Shown here piece by piece: positions 33,667 through 46,141 of a stretch of DNA of 64,000 bases. A program made the translations under genes and the position numbers. The first letter of the stretch is position 1; every line of letters begins with the position of its first letter. The notes beneath the pieces are model-generated. The model saw only the letters and a list, made by a program, of their open reading frames with translations, did no database searches and was not told where the DNA came from. The DNA comes from Rehmannia glutinosa (Eukaryota; Streptophyta; Magnoliopsida; Lamiales; Orobanchaceae), in the NCBI GenBank assembly GCA_016081115.2, contig JABTTQ020002843.1:1-64000 (forward strand). Reading direction: 5' to 3'.

Positions 33667-34460
33667 CCTCCATTAACGCAAATAAAGAAAACTGTGAAGA
33701 ACTCGAAAATTACAGATTCATGAAAATTACGGAGAAAAAACAAGAAAAATCGGTGCAATATTACGGAGAAATAACGCAGTGAGTTCGAAAACTAAATATG
33801 CAACAAAACTCAACTAAATATGCATTATCTGAAAACTATCTATGCAGCGTAAATAAACTAATATGTAGTACAATATATCCAATTATGCAAGACGTCATAA
33901 ACTATGCAACAAAAACAACTAACTATGTATTATCTAGAAACTATTTATGCATTCTCGAATAACTAAATATGCGAAGACATTATGTAACATCCCATTTTTA
34001 TAATTTCCAAAAACAATATCCCATTTTCATAACTAAATATACATTATATTGAACCTATTTATGCGTGTGTAGTATAAATACATATGCAAAGATGTTATAT
34101 TCAATTATGTCTTGTTTTCGTATAATGATGCCAACAAAATAACTAAATATGCATTATTTGATGTCTAATTATGCAAAGAGTAGAAGAACTCTAACTATGT
34201 TGAAAAATAAAAATATTTGGAAAGAAAATAGGTTCCTTAAATTCCGCCACAAAATCCTAGCAGTGTCAATTTCAAACCCATAAAATCCGCTAAGACCACT
34301 AATTTGAATTACAAAATTACAACCTTACCATTAAAATCGGTGAAAATTAGGAAATAATTAAAAACTGAATTAATCACATCCCTTCATTTTTAAGATCAAT
34401 GGGTAAGATGAGCCCACACTGTCTCATCTAGGAGGGTAGTCTCATTTGAACCAAATCCTA
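33398..34460. mobile_element. E4: TIR element bounded by TA tracts, same family as E2
   Basis: The left end is AGGAGAGGATCAAGTGAGAC. The right end, inverted, is AGGATTTGGTTCAAATGAGA, then GATGAGACAGTGTGGGCTCA. Inside are a CT microsatellite (33625-33662) and repeated AACTAAATATGCA...CAATTATGCAA blocks also found in E2 at 32860-33060. No coding frame was found. Confidence 0.65.
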
Positions 34461-37400
34461 TGTATATATTTATATATAATGTGTTATATTTGTAAATTTT
34501 GTAAAAGAAAATAATAGTTGGTTGTCAAAAAAAATGCTTATATATAGATTGAGGCTTATATAATATTTATTTGGAAAAAAACAATTTCCAAAAAGCCAAA
34601 AAAGGAGGAAGATCATCTAATATTTCTCCAATCTCTAGAATATCGTCTATCTTTTTCTCTCGCATACAACTGGGGATCGCAAAGAATCGATATCTTGGTA
34701 GAAAGAAGTTTTTTAAACGAAATTGACAAAATCATACTTGCAATCAATCGTGTCCTAATAAAGATTGAATGTGTTAGCAATTTTATTCATTGAAAATGAG
34801 ATGTTGGAAAAGGTTGATTTTGAAGACCTTATGATGATTTGGCTTCTCAAAATGCTAGAAGATCTAGGTCTTTTAAATAATTATTTAATACCTATTTTTT
34901 CTTTTTTGTTTGCAGGTGGTGCATTATTTCAAGTTTCAATATATTGGATGATCAAAAATGAAAAAAATATTTGTGTACTATTCTTATTTTTATATCTCTA
35001 TAAAGACCTTTTTGTTTCCTTTTATAATGGGCTCTCGAAAGGTTAGGGCCGAACGTGTAAAAGAAAATACAGCAACACCAAAATATCAAAAATTCAATTC
35101 CAACCAGTTTGATCAATTTTAACCGATTTTAACATGTATAACCGATTTCGTCTGTGAAGTGTGAACAAAATTGTCTACAGATTGTAGATAATCGGATCGA
35201 ATTGATTTTACATACTTCAGTTTGATCCCGTTTCTTATATAATGTATCTGATTGAAAGTCAATTTGACAAAAATAGTTCATTGACCATTTCATATATATA
35301 AGTGGGATTGAAGCCTTATTTTTTTCCTGTATAAGATTAATTAGACTATACAATGATAATAAAAATTGATTTTGAAAAAAAAATTGATTCAATCGAAGAA
35401 ACTGAAAACTTAATCTAAGTGGTTTTAATCTCAATCTTTGGGCACGTGACTTACTGGTGGCAGAAAGTTTCAAAATCAAGAATCATTATTGTGCAATAGA
35501 TGAAAATAGAAAGATGTCCAAATATTAAAGTCTTTAACAGATTTGAGATTTGTCGCTGACACCATAAACTGACTGGGCATTCAATCTTCCCATGTGACTT
35601 GTGACCAACGAATTTATTTGGTCATACATTACTATAACCATAATTAATGTGTCAAAATAAAACAAATAATTTAATACCTATTTATACCAACACTTTGCTG
35701 TTTCGGTTAATTAACCTTTATATATATACATTAAAGACATATTAAACCATTAAACCATTTTTTCATGAAACAATAGTATATGAAAAACTCAAAACGGAAA
35801 AACATTACAACCGAAGTCCACTAACTTAATGTACCTTTTGATAGGTTTCTGGAGAAACCAAAAGGAATACGAGAGCACCACACCAAAAAGATTTGACTCA
35901 AAAGAATAAACAAAGTCCCAGCGAATAGTAATAAAATATAAGAATTGTTTGGGAAAAGTGACCCGGGAACGTGAGAGCTAAAGCAAAAGATCCACTAGCT
36001 CAAAATCTTCCCAAGACAATGCAATCCCTAGAGAACTTCCAAAATCCAAACCTTCCTGTAAAAAGAGATCTTAGTTAAGACATGCACTAGTTTATTAGGA
36101 CTTAAATCATACTTTGGTGGAAAGAAGAATATTGAACTTGGTAATATAAGTATGCATTCCAAAGGATTTTTGTTTTGGAGCATTTTGTCAAACATCAAAA
36201 CTTGAATGGATTCAGATCTTAATCAATTTTAGATTAGTGAGTATAACCCATTAAATATATTTTATAATTTTATAAATATTTTCACATTTTTAAAAGTTCT
36301 TAAAAATTGTTTTCAAAATATACTATTGCTAAAAAATATATAATAATAATAAATTTAAAAGTATATAGAAATAGTATAGAGGTGGGTGGATTTAAAAATA
36401 CATAATCAAGACCCATCCCAAATTTATTTATAATTTTAAAATATGTCCCAAATAGGGTTGATTTTGCAATGGGTATGACTCTAAACTCGCCCTTTTATAA
36501 TTCATTGAAATTGAACGAAAACATATGTGAAAAACTCGAAATCACTAGTTAAACTATATGTAACAACTTTTGATAAGGAAATTACCATATTGACCTCTAC
36601 TAGGTCGAAATTACCACTTTGACCTTGTCTCGTTTAAAATTACTAAAATGCTCTCAAGATCGGGGTCTTTCTAGATAGGCTCCCGACTGCACTGAAAGTC
36701 CAGTTCATGTCGCCGCGAGCCCTCCACCTTTGCCGATGAGGCGAGCCGCTCTCCGATCATTACACGTGTACAAATATCCGCATTTCAGTGTTATAAATAT
36801 GACACAAAAGCTAATATAAAAGGTAATTTGTCATTATTCCTAGATAACCTCACTCCTTAGTTTCTAAGTACCTCATTACCTAATCTAACTTAAGCATCGG
36901 ACCCCAACTAGCCTTAATAGGTGTTATGTTTGAGTTTTTCGAACAAACTACTTCACCTTGCTATTTGTTTCCCGAGGTTAAGTACATATGGTTTACTTCC
37001 TAAATCATCTTTAGCAGTGCAAAATGTGACAATTACAACTAACTATTCGTGCAAGTTGTCTAGGACTAGATAAATAGAGCAAAAGTATCTATTCTCCGAT
37101 TATTAGATTAAATACCTCGGCTCGTCCTTGTCTGCCTTTTCATTTTAGATACAGAAACAAATAAAATAAAAAAGAATAGGTTCTTTGAATCTTATTGAAT
37201 ATGTCACTCCAATTTGCAAAGTATGAAGCAATTCAATTGATCAATCGAAAAATATCAATAGCTGGACCATGATTGATTACAACGTTCAATCAATAATATC
37301 TGTTACTCTGTTACTCGACGAGCTAGATTGAGTCTTGCCCATAGGGCCTGGAGTCCAGGCTGGCCCAGCAAATGAGAGGTCAAAGTCATGGGGCCTATGG

Positions 37401-38690
37401 AAATATGGGCCTGACATCAGAGGTGTCGATTATTTATTGTCCCCACCAATTTTTTCCTGCAATACTATCTTTTTTAAAAATCTTGACACGTGTTATTACT
37501 TTTTAAAAAATTTGATAAAATAAAAGTTTTAAGTTTTAACCAATTTTATTTTACATGTATAATTTGAAATTATTGGAATCCATAAGTTATTCTAAAATAA
37601 TCCAAATAACTACAAAAGTAATTTTATTCGTACTACTAAATTAATGGAGTCTTTAGTGTTTGCAATCACTAAAAACAAGTTCTTCTCAACTTTTGGGTAC
37701 CAAACATTGTTTAGTGTTTGCATGTACCAACTTTTACTTTGGATTATGCTTTATTTGATCAAGACATAAAAGCAGAGAAATTGATGGTTTAGATTTTTCA
37801 TTCTATTTCTAGTTTGATTTTTACTAACAAATAAGCACATTTACAACTTTTCCACTAAATTAAACACTCACAACTTCTTATTATCAATTTCTGGTTTTAT
37901 TGGCAAATACTACAATTTTTTTATTCTCAACTATTTTTGTTTCTGCTTCAATAAATCACCTTTTGTAAAAGTAGAAGTTTTCGTACACTCTCCCTGAGTC
38001 TATACATTATATATAAATTTATCAAAGTTTAAAATTTCATCCCCAACAACTATAAATCGTCTATTAAATGATTGGAAATCTCTTTATTTATTATTGTAAT
38101 TAAAAACTATAAGCTTGGCTTCTATAATTAAAATTAATTTCGAGAGAGTTGATATTAGAAAAAAATCTTATTAATTTTTAGCCACACCTGTAACACGAAA
38201 AACATTGAAAACAACAACATTCGAGACGTCAATGTAATTATGGATATGAACTCCGTAATAAAAATGACATTTTGCCGAACTCTAATATTGATATGCATGC
38301 ACACAAAATATCAAGTAAGAAATTATGCTGTGACCATAATGATTCAAATCTAGGAATCTGATATGTGGGCATCAGAAAACTTGACAACACTTATTAATAA
38401 AGAAAATTGGGTCCATGTAAAGCTTACATACACGTCTCTTTCCATCAAAAGGTTTTGGGTCCAATAACTTTCAACATAGCTGACTTCAAAGGTAGTATAT
38501 AATTACAAAAATTACTCCTCATACATAGCCTAATAAAAAAATAGTACAAAAATTTTTATTTTACATCTACGTAAATAATTTTATTACTAAAATTTATAAA
38601 GAACTTACATAATAAAAATATTATTTCCTCTATATTATGGGGTAAAAATGTAATTCCCATTTTTCATATTTAAATGCATTATTTTTATTA
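34461..38690. other. AT-rich intergenic DNA, no gene recognised
   Basis: Short frames here lack gene-like features. A frame at 34765-35046 starts from a TTG and is unconvincing. A GC-richer block at 36580-36790 with GATCGGGGTCTTTC and CCGCGAGCCCTCC may be an LTR or MITE remnant, but I could not find borders. Confidence 0.5.
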
Positions 38691-39070
38691 TTATTGACTT
38701 ACAGGAATTAGTATGCAAGTCGGCCCACTAAAAGAGCCTAACAACAGCCCACATAGCTTTAACAGCCCATGTCCCACGTATAAATAGTCACCTCCTTAAT
38801 TAATATTTCATTAAGTATTATAACGCTAATTAACTCATGTGATCCGGATGATTATCCTACACTCGATGGCTCAAGTATCGGAAGCGGCTTCTCGGGATAC
38901 ACACGGGACCTTCTAACCATGTTTGTGTGTTGCAGACTAGTTCCTACACGTGGATTGAACTTGGACAAGTCGATACCTCACTGGATTCTCATAACTCGAG
39001 TGAGTTGCACGGATTATTGCAAAGATCACCCTAAACTATAATGATCAAATACCAACAAGTCACCAACACT
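38690..39070 (+). repeat. Possible solo LTR or transcription start region
   Basis: CGTATAAATAGTCACC at about 38777 is a good TATA box. It is followed by a more GC-rich leader-like stretch (GGAAGCGGCTTCTCGGGA, a GTTGCAG splice-acceptor-like site near 38930) without an open frame. The structure, TATA followed by non-coding transcribed-looking DNA and a CA-rich end (ACCAACA), would fit a solo LTR. No target duplication was found. Confidence 0.3.
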
Positions 39071-39600
39071 TTTTAGTTTAGTTCGACGTAAAATCGCATG
39101 TATTTACCGACGATTTCAGCTTTTTTTAGTAAACACTAGTTTCGATTATCTTAATATTACATACTGATTCTCTGTGGGTATATTAACTTTTTCTTGTAGT
39201 GTTTAGTTATCATTCAAAATTACATATAACATCCTTAAAGTGTTACAAACACTTCTTTAGGATTTGTATTTACATAGCTAACAAAAATGTGGCCTCTTGA
39301 GGCAATTTGTGAGAGAGACGCAAATGTCATGAGACATTTATAATTTTAAAAGATATATATTTTTTTCTTTTTGTAGTTAGACTACCTCATGGGTGATTTT
39401 GTAATTAATCCAAATATTGTTGAGTATTGGGGCTAAGTTGTAATTTTGATGCGTAACTATAGAGGGATGGTGAAATTAGTCTCATAAAAATATATTTTGT
39501 AGAAAATTCATGAAATTAAAAAATTCGTGAATTGGGTCTCTCTTTTCCCTGTAAATTGAATATTTTGCCACAAAATGTCATGTGAGCCCCAATTTTTGAC
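39071..39600. other. Intergenic, dispersed repeat fragments
   Basis: It contains a GGGGCTAAGTTGTAATTTTG end near 39430, similar to the family at 8511-8884, and otherwise AT-rich DNA. Confidence 0.4.
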
Positions 39601-40530
39601 TGATTTTGAATTTTTGGTGGCAAAAATCAACGCACGAGTATTTTTCTATTTGCATGTTTTTCATTGAGGCGGATTGGCGCATTGAGAAAGAGCTTTGTGT
39701 TTATATTTTGGTTATATAACTGAAAGTTTACAATGTAATTTATAAAATAATGGCAAGTAATGCCGTATTCTGAAGGATTGATATTCAAAACACTTGGCTA
39801 TAATAACATCACATTCCAATTTTAGAGAAATTGAATCAACATTAAGACATCGTTTAAGCATAGACAAAAGTTCTTAGACATAGAAAGAAAACTCCTTCTT
39901 GTCAAGATGGATTCTCCTTCCAAGCCCTCGAAGCTCTTGTGCTCCCGTAGATGCGAAAGTCTTGTGATATTCTTCGCGACCTAGCCTTTTGCTCTCGAAT
40001 CTCTTCGATTCCTTCGTTCTCGTGTTATTTGATGTGTTTTCTCCGTATGAAGTTGTATATTTTCGTGCAAGCCATGAGTCCCTTTTATAGATGCTTGGAG
40101 AGATCACTTGTAGAGTTGGAATGGGAAGCAAACTCAAAAACACGTCAAACACAGTCCCGCACGGCCTGGCCGTGTGGCACCACGCGACCATGTGGTGTGT
40201 TTTTCACCCTCCAGACGCCCGTGTGAGATCACACGGCGAGGTGGTGGTGCGATGCAACCTCTTTCCCACACAGTCATGTGACTTCACATGGTCCGGCCGT
40301 GTGGGCATGGCTCCGTCATCTATTTTTGCCCTTCTTCACGGTTGTGTGGTTTCACACCAAACATTTTCACACACGGCCGTGTGACACCACAGGGCCCAAC
40401 CATGTGAAGTGGTTTTGTTCACTTTCTTTGTTGTTTTGATCTTCTCTTCACATTCGTCAATCTTAATTGGGCATTCCAACCGATATTTTTTCATTTTAAG
40501 CTCCGTTTCTGCAAGAATTACAATAATACA
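39600..40530 (-). repeat. LTR-like remnant with CACGGCCGTGTG repeats
   Basis: On the minus strand a TATAAAAGG box (about 40080) is followed by a purine-rich leader. Upstream of it is a block of repeated, partly palindromic CACACGGCCGTGTGNCACCAC-type motifs (40155-40400). Such motifs are frequent in LTRs of plant gypsy elements. It does not align with the 5' LTR of the Athila element at 49791-51076, yet it directly continues that element's truncated 3' LTR. Limits are approximate. Confidence 0.5.
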
Positions 40531-41231
40531 GTTTGTATCATGTCTGCAACCGCTTCCATCGCGCGTTGCGGCGCCGCTCCCGGGTGGCGCGCACACCGAA
40601 TTTTTCCTTTGTACAATATTTGACCCCGTGCTGCAAGGGCGTGGGGTTTTTTTGCCGCGACGCTTGTTCGTGAACCATATTTTCCTCTTTTAAACTTTTA
40701 AAATGCGATTTTCACCTTCCAAACATGTTTTCACTATTTTCAACCAAGGTACTAGAAATCGCTAGCGCTAGTCGGGCAAGAATCGGGCGCTAGGCCGCCT
40801 AGACAGCGCCTAGAAAAACCCAAGTTTTTCTTTTTTTTCTTTGTTTTTGAATTTTTGCCGATTTTTGGCCGATTTATTCCGACTAGACCGCCTAGCCGAT
40901 TTGTTTCCGATTTTTGCCGATTTTTGGCCGCCAGGCGCCCGCCTAGCCCGCCTAGCCGATTTTTGCCCGAATCGATTTTTTTTTTTTGCCGATTTTGGGA
41001 AAATCGGATCGGCTAAGGGCGCCTAGCGCCTAGTCGGCGCTAAAGGCGCTAGCCAGCCGATTTTTACAACACATTGTTTTTCGACCAATTTCGGCTACCA
41101 AGACATGTTCTAACTCTTAGACGACAACTAATGACATGAACTCAACTCAAATGATACTAAAATATCCGAAAAACAACTAAAAATCTTAGTCTAGAACACT
41201 CAATACATCGGTAGATAAAACCAACTTAACA
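40531..41231 (-). repeat. Partial 3' LTR of the Athila element
   Basis: In element sense it starts TGTTAAGTTGGTTTTAT (41231 downward) and runs parallel to the 5' LTR through TTTCGGCTACCAAGAC, the GCGATTTTCACCTTCC block and the CCATCGCG region. Below about 40540 similarity stops. It is interrupted at 40748-41077 by a MITE. Confidence 0.75.
40737..41088. mobile_element. GC-rich palindromic MITE inside the Athila 3' LTR
   Basis: The insert 40748-41077 is flanked by TTTTCAACCAA (40737-40747) and TTTTCGACCAA (41078-41088), one mismatch in 11. The 5' LTR at 50925-50950 shows the uninterrupted sequence TTTTCAACCAATTTCGG, which proves insertion. The body is built of GCGCTAG, CGCCTAG and GGCCGATTTTTG words in both orientations, so it can fold extensively. 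A 9-11 bp duplication would favour a Mutator-type origin; 8 bp (hAT) cannot be excluded. Confidence 0.8.
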
Positions 41232-41245
41232 AATACCCCCAAACT
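41232..41245 (-). other. Polypurine tract, Athila element
   Basis: In element sense AGTTTGGGGGTATT directly precedes the TG of the 3' LTR. Confidence 0.75.
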
Positions 41246-42900
41246 TAGACGTTTGCTTGTCCTCAAGCAATTACGGACTCTAAAAAAAAAAAATCAACAA
41301 ACAAGAAGGAAACAAACATAAAGACAAACTCAACCAGACTAACCGCAAAAACTCATTCATCTCAAAATTCGTTTCACGTCCAATCAAGCATGTATTTTAA
41401 CAATGTGATCATGAGTGTGTAATATTCATGCCAACTCCATTTTTATTATCCAGATAGATTCACGCAATCAAGTGTTTTCAAGACAATCCACTTTTCGAAT
41501 ATAAAGATGATATGCTTACCGGAGTCCATAGCTTGTCTTTCACACTAATCTCCACTAATGTAGGCTAATGTAACACGAGGATCATTAGGACTTTCAAAGC
41601 TTGTAATGTGGGCTTAGGGTAAGGTAGGAAAATATAGGATTAAATGGCTCAAATCACCCAAACACATAATTATCACTTCAAATCACCAATTAGCAACTAC
41701 TCTTCACTTCTTGACATTCCTAATGTTCTCACTTTGTGAACATCCAATCCCGCCTGAATTTGTTTTTCCGGAACCACCAAACTTATTCTTTTGCATACAT
41801 GGGATTTCATATTTTCTTTTCTCGGGCAACTTTATGAAATTAAACACATACCCTTCTCATCATCTCCTTCTCAACCTTCAATATTTTTCTATACTTTGTG
41901 TGTATGAGTGATGGGTAATTAGAATTTTTATATTTAGGCTCTTGGTATTAGATTGGTTGTCAAAGAAACGAGTTTATAGGCTCAAAGGGGGACACTAGGA
42001 GAATATAATATAAAGGTAGGTATTTTAGGCTCTAGCTTGTTCAAAGACGACCTAAATCACTTCTTTAATGTTACTTCGCCAGATTTCGCCTCCTAGTGAT
42101 CGACAAGTTATAGAATTCGATGGGATCATACAAGAAACACTCAATTGCATAAAATCATCCCCAAATAAATCAACAGAGAGTTAAGCACATAGATGGAATT
42201 AATGGAAGAAGAATAGATCACAGTTCAAACACATGCTCTCTTGATCGTTCAACTCATATTCAACAAATTAACTTAGTCATGTAGTTTCACAGTTTTACAA
42301 ACGACCTAACTCGACTTTGGACTTTTTTTTACTCAAGACTCGACTCGATAAATAAAAATAGAAAGACTACTACACCCCCAACTTAAAACGACATGGTCCC
42401 CATAGAGAGGTGATAAAAGTACTCACGATAGCCGGGGACTAAGACTCTTCATCCGAGTCATGTGGCGGAATGTAGGTGATGGGTCCCGGAGACGGTGGTG
42501 CAGAAAGGAAATCGAGGATATAACTATCCAAAGAATCTGCGTAAGGACCCTGTTGTGCTCATTCTCATATTCCTGCCGGGCCGAACCCTCGCCGGTGCTG
42601 GTCTTCCTGAAAAGCCACGGCTAGACGACGATATGCTCACCGCATTCCCACAACTCCCACAATCGTAGGTAGTACTCATACATCGGGTCGGCCTGGAGTG
42701 GAGGAAGGGTGGGATCGCTCGGCAGGTGAAGAGGAAGTACCTCGGGATGATAGGAATGGGATGGTGCGTCGGATGCAAAAGAAGCGGGAGGAGCGTGATC
42801 GTGGTCTATAATGTATCCTCGCCCCGAGGATCAAGTATAACATTAGTAGTATCCTCATAAGCCGCAATGGTGCCCGAGTCAATTGGCGCCTTACGGTGCT
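41246..42900 (-). other. 3' untranslated region of the Athila element
   Basis: No intact frame is found between the polypurine tract and the last ORF remnant. A few frame pieces around 42520-42970 probably continue the degraded C-terminal, low-complexity end of the ORF at 42909-43603. No tandem array like that of the Tat element is seen. Confidence 0.5.
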
Positions 42901-42908
42901 CCAAGGGC

Positions 42909-43603
42909 TCATTTTGCCCCAAAACAATACCTCAGCCCAAACCAAGCCGCAAATCGTCCTGGCATACACATGTCCCCCGCATCTGCGTTGGCGAGCGACA
43001 CGATGAATAGAGGCAGAGAATCACAACGACGTCTAATCGATGCCATGGATGATATCATAAAGCAATCGAGTGCAGGAGGCATAACGTCATTGAGATGATT
43101 AGTCGACATCAAGCTATGGCAAATGAAGTGGTATCATGCACGACCATAACGACTCAGTGTCGTGTGTGAAAAAACTAGTGCACCCCACCTTCTCGGGAAG
43201 GATGCCATTCAGTGCCCGGTGACAGAGGGACTGGAAAGACATATATAGAGATCTGTCTCACCAGAAGAAAGTATGAGAATCGGGCTGTGATCAACCTCGG
43301 GTAAAGAATAGTACTCCGAATGGCCTTAGGGGTGCAAGAGATCCGTTGTCCATGTAGATATACATTTGTCGGATCCTCATCGGGATCATTAGCATTGGCA
43401 TAGAATTCTTGACAAGTATCAATGCGAATGGTGGGGGTGGTGCACACAACCTTTGCCAATGGCACTCTTGGATCATGCACGTGGATGACCATCATGTGGT
43501 CCCATTGGAACCTCCGCTCGGCATTGATCCGCCGAGTCATTAGTTTGCCAAAAAATTTGTTCTGTGCCGCTTCGCTAACAAATTTGTTCGTGTTGTAGTC
43601 CAC
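42909..43603 (-). pseudogene. Extra ORF after integrase, plant-transposon-protein type (PF20167-like)
   Basis: The first 142 codons are open. They encode NKFVSEAAQNKFFGKLMTRR, then QEFYANANDPDEDPTNVYLH and GQRISCTPKAIRSTILYP, the pattern of the 'putative plant transposon protein' domain found after pol in Athila-type elements (F-Y-A-N...V-x-G-x-x-I-x-x-x-P-x-A-I). A second piece in another frame continues YHFICHSLMSTNHLNDVMP. It occupies the place where Athila elements have been said to carry an env-like gene, but no signal peptide or fusion peptide is visible. Its function is unknown. Confidence 0.65.
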
Positions 43604-44589
43604 CGAGGTGGATGCCTTTATTTGCTTTTAACCTTCATAGTCCTTCCCATGACGACCACCTAGCAAAAATGAACACCCAAACAAAACCCGTGGAAACATG
43701 AAACTCGGTGAGGGTGAATAATCAACAAGCAAGGTAGTTAGAAAAATGCACCCAAACGTATGAATTAGCTACATGTCGAGACTACAAGCATAATCATGCA
43801 AGATGGCACTTCAACAATGTAAAAATCTCAATGGGACATTTTATCAAACACCTTGTATGCGTGAAATTGGGAGAAAATGATGAATGCAATTTTAGTACAA
43901 ATCAATCCCAAATATTCACTCTCAAACCTAGTTCTAACATGTTCAATCACAATACAATCACAACACAATACAATTAAACATAAATAACTCAACCCATCAC
44001 AATGCATTAGCACAAAAGAAAGAATTAGGGATAACCATGGGGTAGGATTTTGTAAGCAAGAAACTTACCAATTGATGAGTGGTGAGGATGAAGGTGATGT
44101 GTGGGGTGCTAGAGTCCTTCCTTGTGGAGAGGGGAGGGAATTTTTTGAGTTTTGGTGAACAATATGTAATTCCCGCCGCGCTTGAGAGAGGGGGTGTGTG
44201 TTGTTGTGTTTAAAAAAACCGAAGCTTGGGGCTTTTTAAAATAAGTTTGGGGCAGGCCTAGCCAGAAATAAGACAAATGGCCAAGTAATTTTGTCCTCAT
44301 GTACCTTTTTTGTGGGGGCGCTGCTGTGCATGCACCATGCCGGAATTACTACCGGGCAAATTTATTTTTTTTCCTCACCTGCTACACGTTGCAGTAGGTT
44401 TTTCGGGCCCGTGCCGCTCATTTTTTCAGTCAAAGCACGTCTCGCACACACAAATAAAAAAGGGTCGGGGTGTGATACAACTTGCTGCTCCTAAAATGCA
44501 AAAAAATCAACTATGATGCAATTAAAACGAAAAACTACTAAACTAAATTAATTCTACGAAAGAAATAAAAGGGGGTTCGGATTTGCCTC

Positions 44590-45578
44590 CCAAGAAGCGC
44601 TAAGTTTACAGGTCTTGACTAGACTTTGTTAGATTTAAGATCATTTTATGTTGCCATTTTTTTGTCTTTTCTTTGTAGATTTTGGCATTCTCATAGGCCA
44701 CATTTCGAACTCCTCCATCTCATCAAGTTGCAATAAATTTATTCTCACTCGCGGCCTTCAAGTCAAAATTCGCTTTTCTTCACGGCCTAATAAGCACGAT
44801 GCTCTAGCTCGACCGGCAAGTAACATGTTTTCCCAAAAACCAAGCGATACTGGGGACATACCAATAGGCATTTTAAAGGCCGTTCGATATGCCCAAAGTG
44901 CATCATCCAACTCGAGCCCATTCCTTGCGACATACGACTTACGATCTTCTCAAGGATCCGCTTTACCTCGCGAGTTGAAATTTCACCTATCCATTCGATT
45001 GTGGGTGGTAACCTAAAGCAACCTTGTGCCTTACACCATACTTAGAGAGAAGGTCATTAAACAGGTTCATCGCAAAAATGAGTACCTTCATCACTAACAA
45101 TAGCCCTAGTGAGTGCCAAAACGAGTGAATATGTGCTTGTGAAAAACTTCAACACTACATTGGCATCATTGGTAGGCGTAGCAATTGCCTCCACCCATTT
45201 AGAAACATAATCAACCGCAAGAAGGATGTAGGCATGTCCAAATAAAGGGGAAATGGACCCATGAAGTCAATCCCCAAACATCAAACAATAATTCTACCTC
45301 CATCATGTTGGTAAGAGGCAACTCATGGCATCGAGAGATGTTGCCAACTCGCCCGCATCCGTCACAAGTCTACCCAAAAGTGTAACAATCTTTGAATAAA
45401 TAAGGCCAATAAAACCAGACAGTAATACCTTAGCGGCCATGAGGGTTGGCCTAAAATGACTACCATATGGCGTAATGGCAATGTGTAGAATCTCCTCCAC
45501 TTCCTCTCGAGGCACACAATGGCGAATAACTGAATCCGCACACCTCTTGAACAAAAGCGGATCATCCCATAAATTCAC
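44590..45578 (-). pseudogene. Integrase, Athila element
   Basis: The upper part reads MNLWDDPLLFKRCADSVIRH and SHFRPTLMAAKVL, the zinc-finger side. Below come core fragments FDVWGIDFMGP (about 45240) and DYVSKWVEAIATP. Then comes the C-terminal part with LDDALWAYRTAFKMPIGMSP and PVELEHRAY (44740-44900). Stops and frame changes occur throughout. The order zinc finger, core and C-terminal domain is intact. Confidence 0.75.
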
Positions 45579-46141
45579 AAAATCAGCATACCATGGGAGA
45601 TGAATTTCTCTACTAAAATACGCTCATCCGGGAAAGACTCCTGAATCAGAGCTTCAATTAGCTTGTCGGGCTGTTCTAACCTAGATAAATGGTTGGCGAT
45701 CACATTCTCGCTACCCTTCTTATCCCGAATCTCAATATCAAATTCTTGAAGATGGAGAATCCATCTAATCAGTCGTGGTTTCACATCTTTCTTCCCAAAG
45801 AGTTACCGAATAGTAGCATGATCAGTGTAAACAATGATCTTGGTACCCACCAAGTAAGCTCGGAACTTGTCAAACACAAATACAAATGCTAGCATCTCCT
45901 TTTCCGTGGTGGTGTGATTTTGCTGGGCGTCATCCAATGTCCGGCTTGCATAATAGATGGCCTTGAAAATTTTATCTCGTCTTTGCCCCAACACAACCCC
46001 TACTGCATAATCACTAGGATCGCACATGAGCTCAAAGGGATGTGTCCAATCCAATACCACTATAATAGGTGCGAGTAAATAAGTGCATTTCTTAATGTGC
46101 TCAAAAGCCCGCAAACAAAGATCATCAAAACAAAAAGGCAC
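45575..46141 (-). pseudogene. RNase H, Athila element
   Basis: In the 112-codon frame at 45803-46141 the acidic residues are in place: ELMCDPSDYAVGVVLGQ (D41), TEKEMLAFVF (E82) and IVYTDHATIR (D107). The next frame (45575-45784) continues KPRLIRWILHLQEFDIEIRD and ENVIANHLSRLE, the conserved link to integrase. A frame break lies between the two. No second RNase H is seen here, in contrast to the Tat element. Confidence 0.85.

Noticed and set aside
34765..35046. Possible membrane protein gene of 93 codons
   Set aside because: It starts at a TTG, is AT-driven in composition and has no conserved motif that I can recognise.
36580..37290. Possible additional solo LTR
   Set aside because: GC-richer blocks are present, but I could not find TG/CA ends, a TATA box with matching partner or a target duplication.
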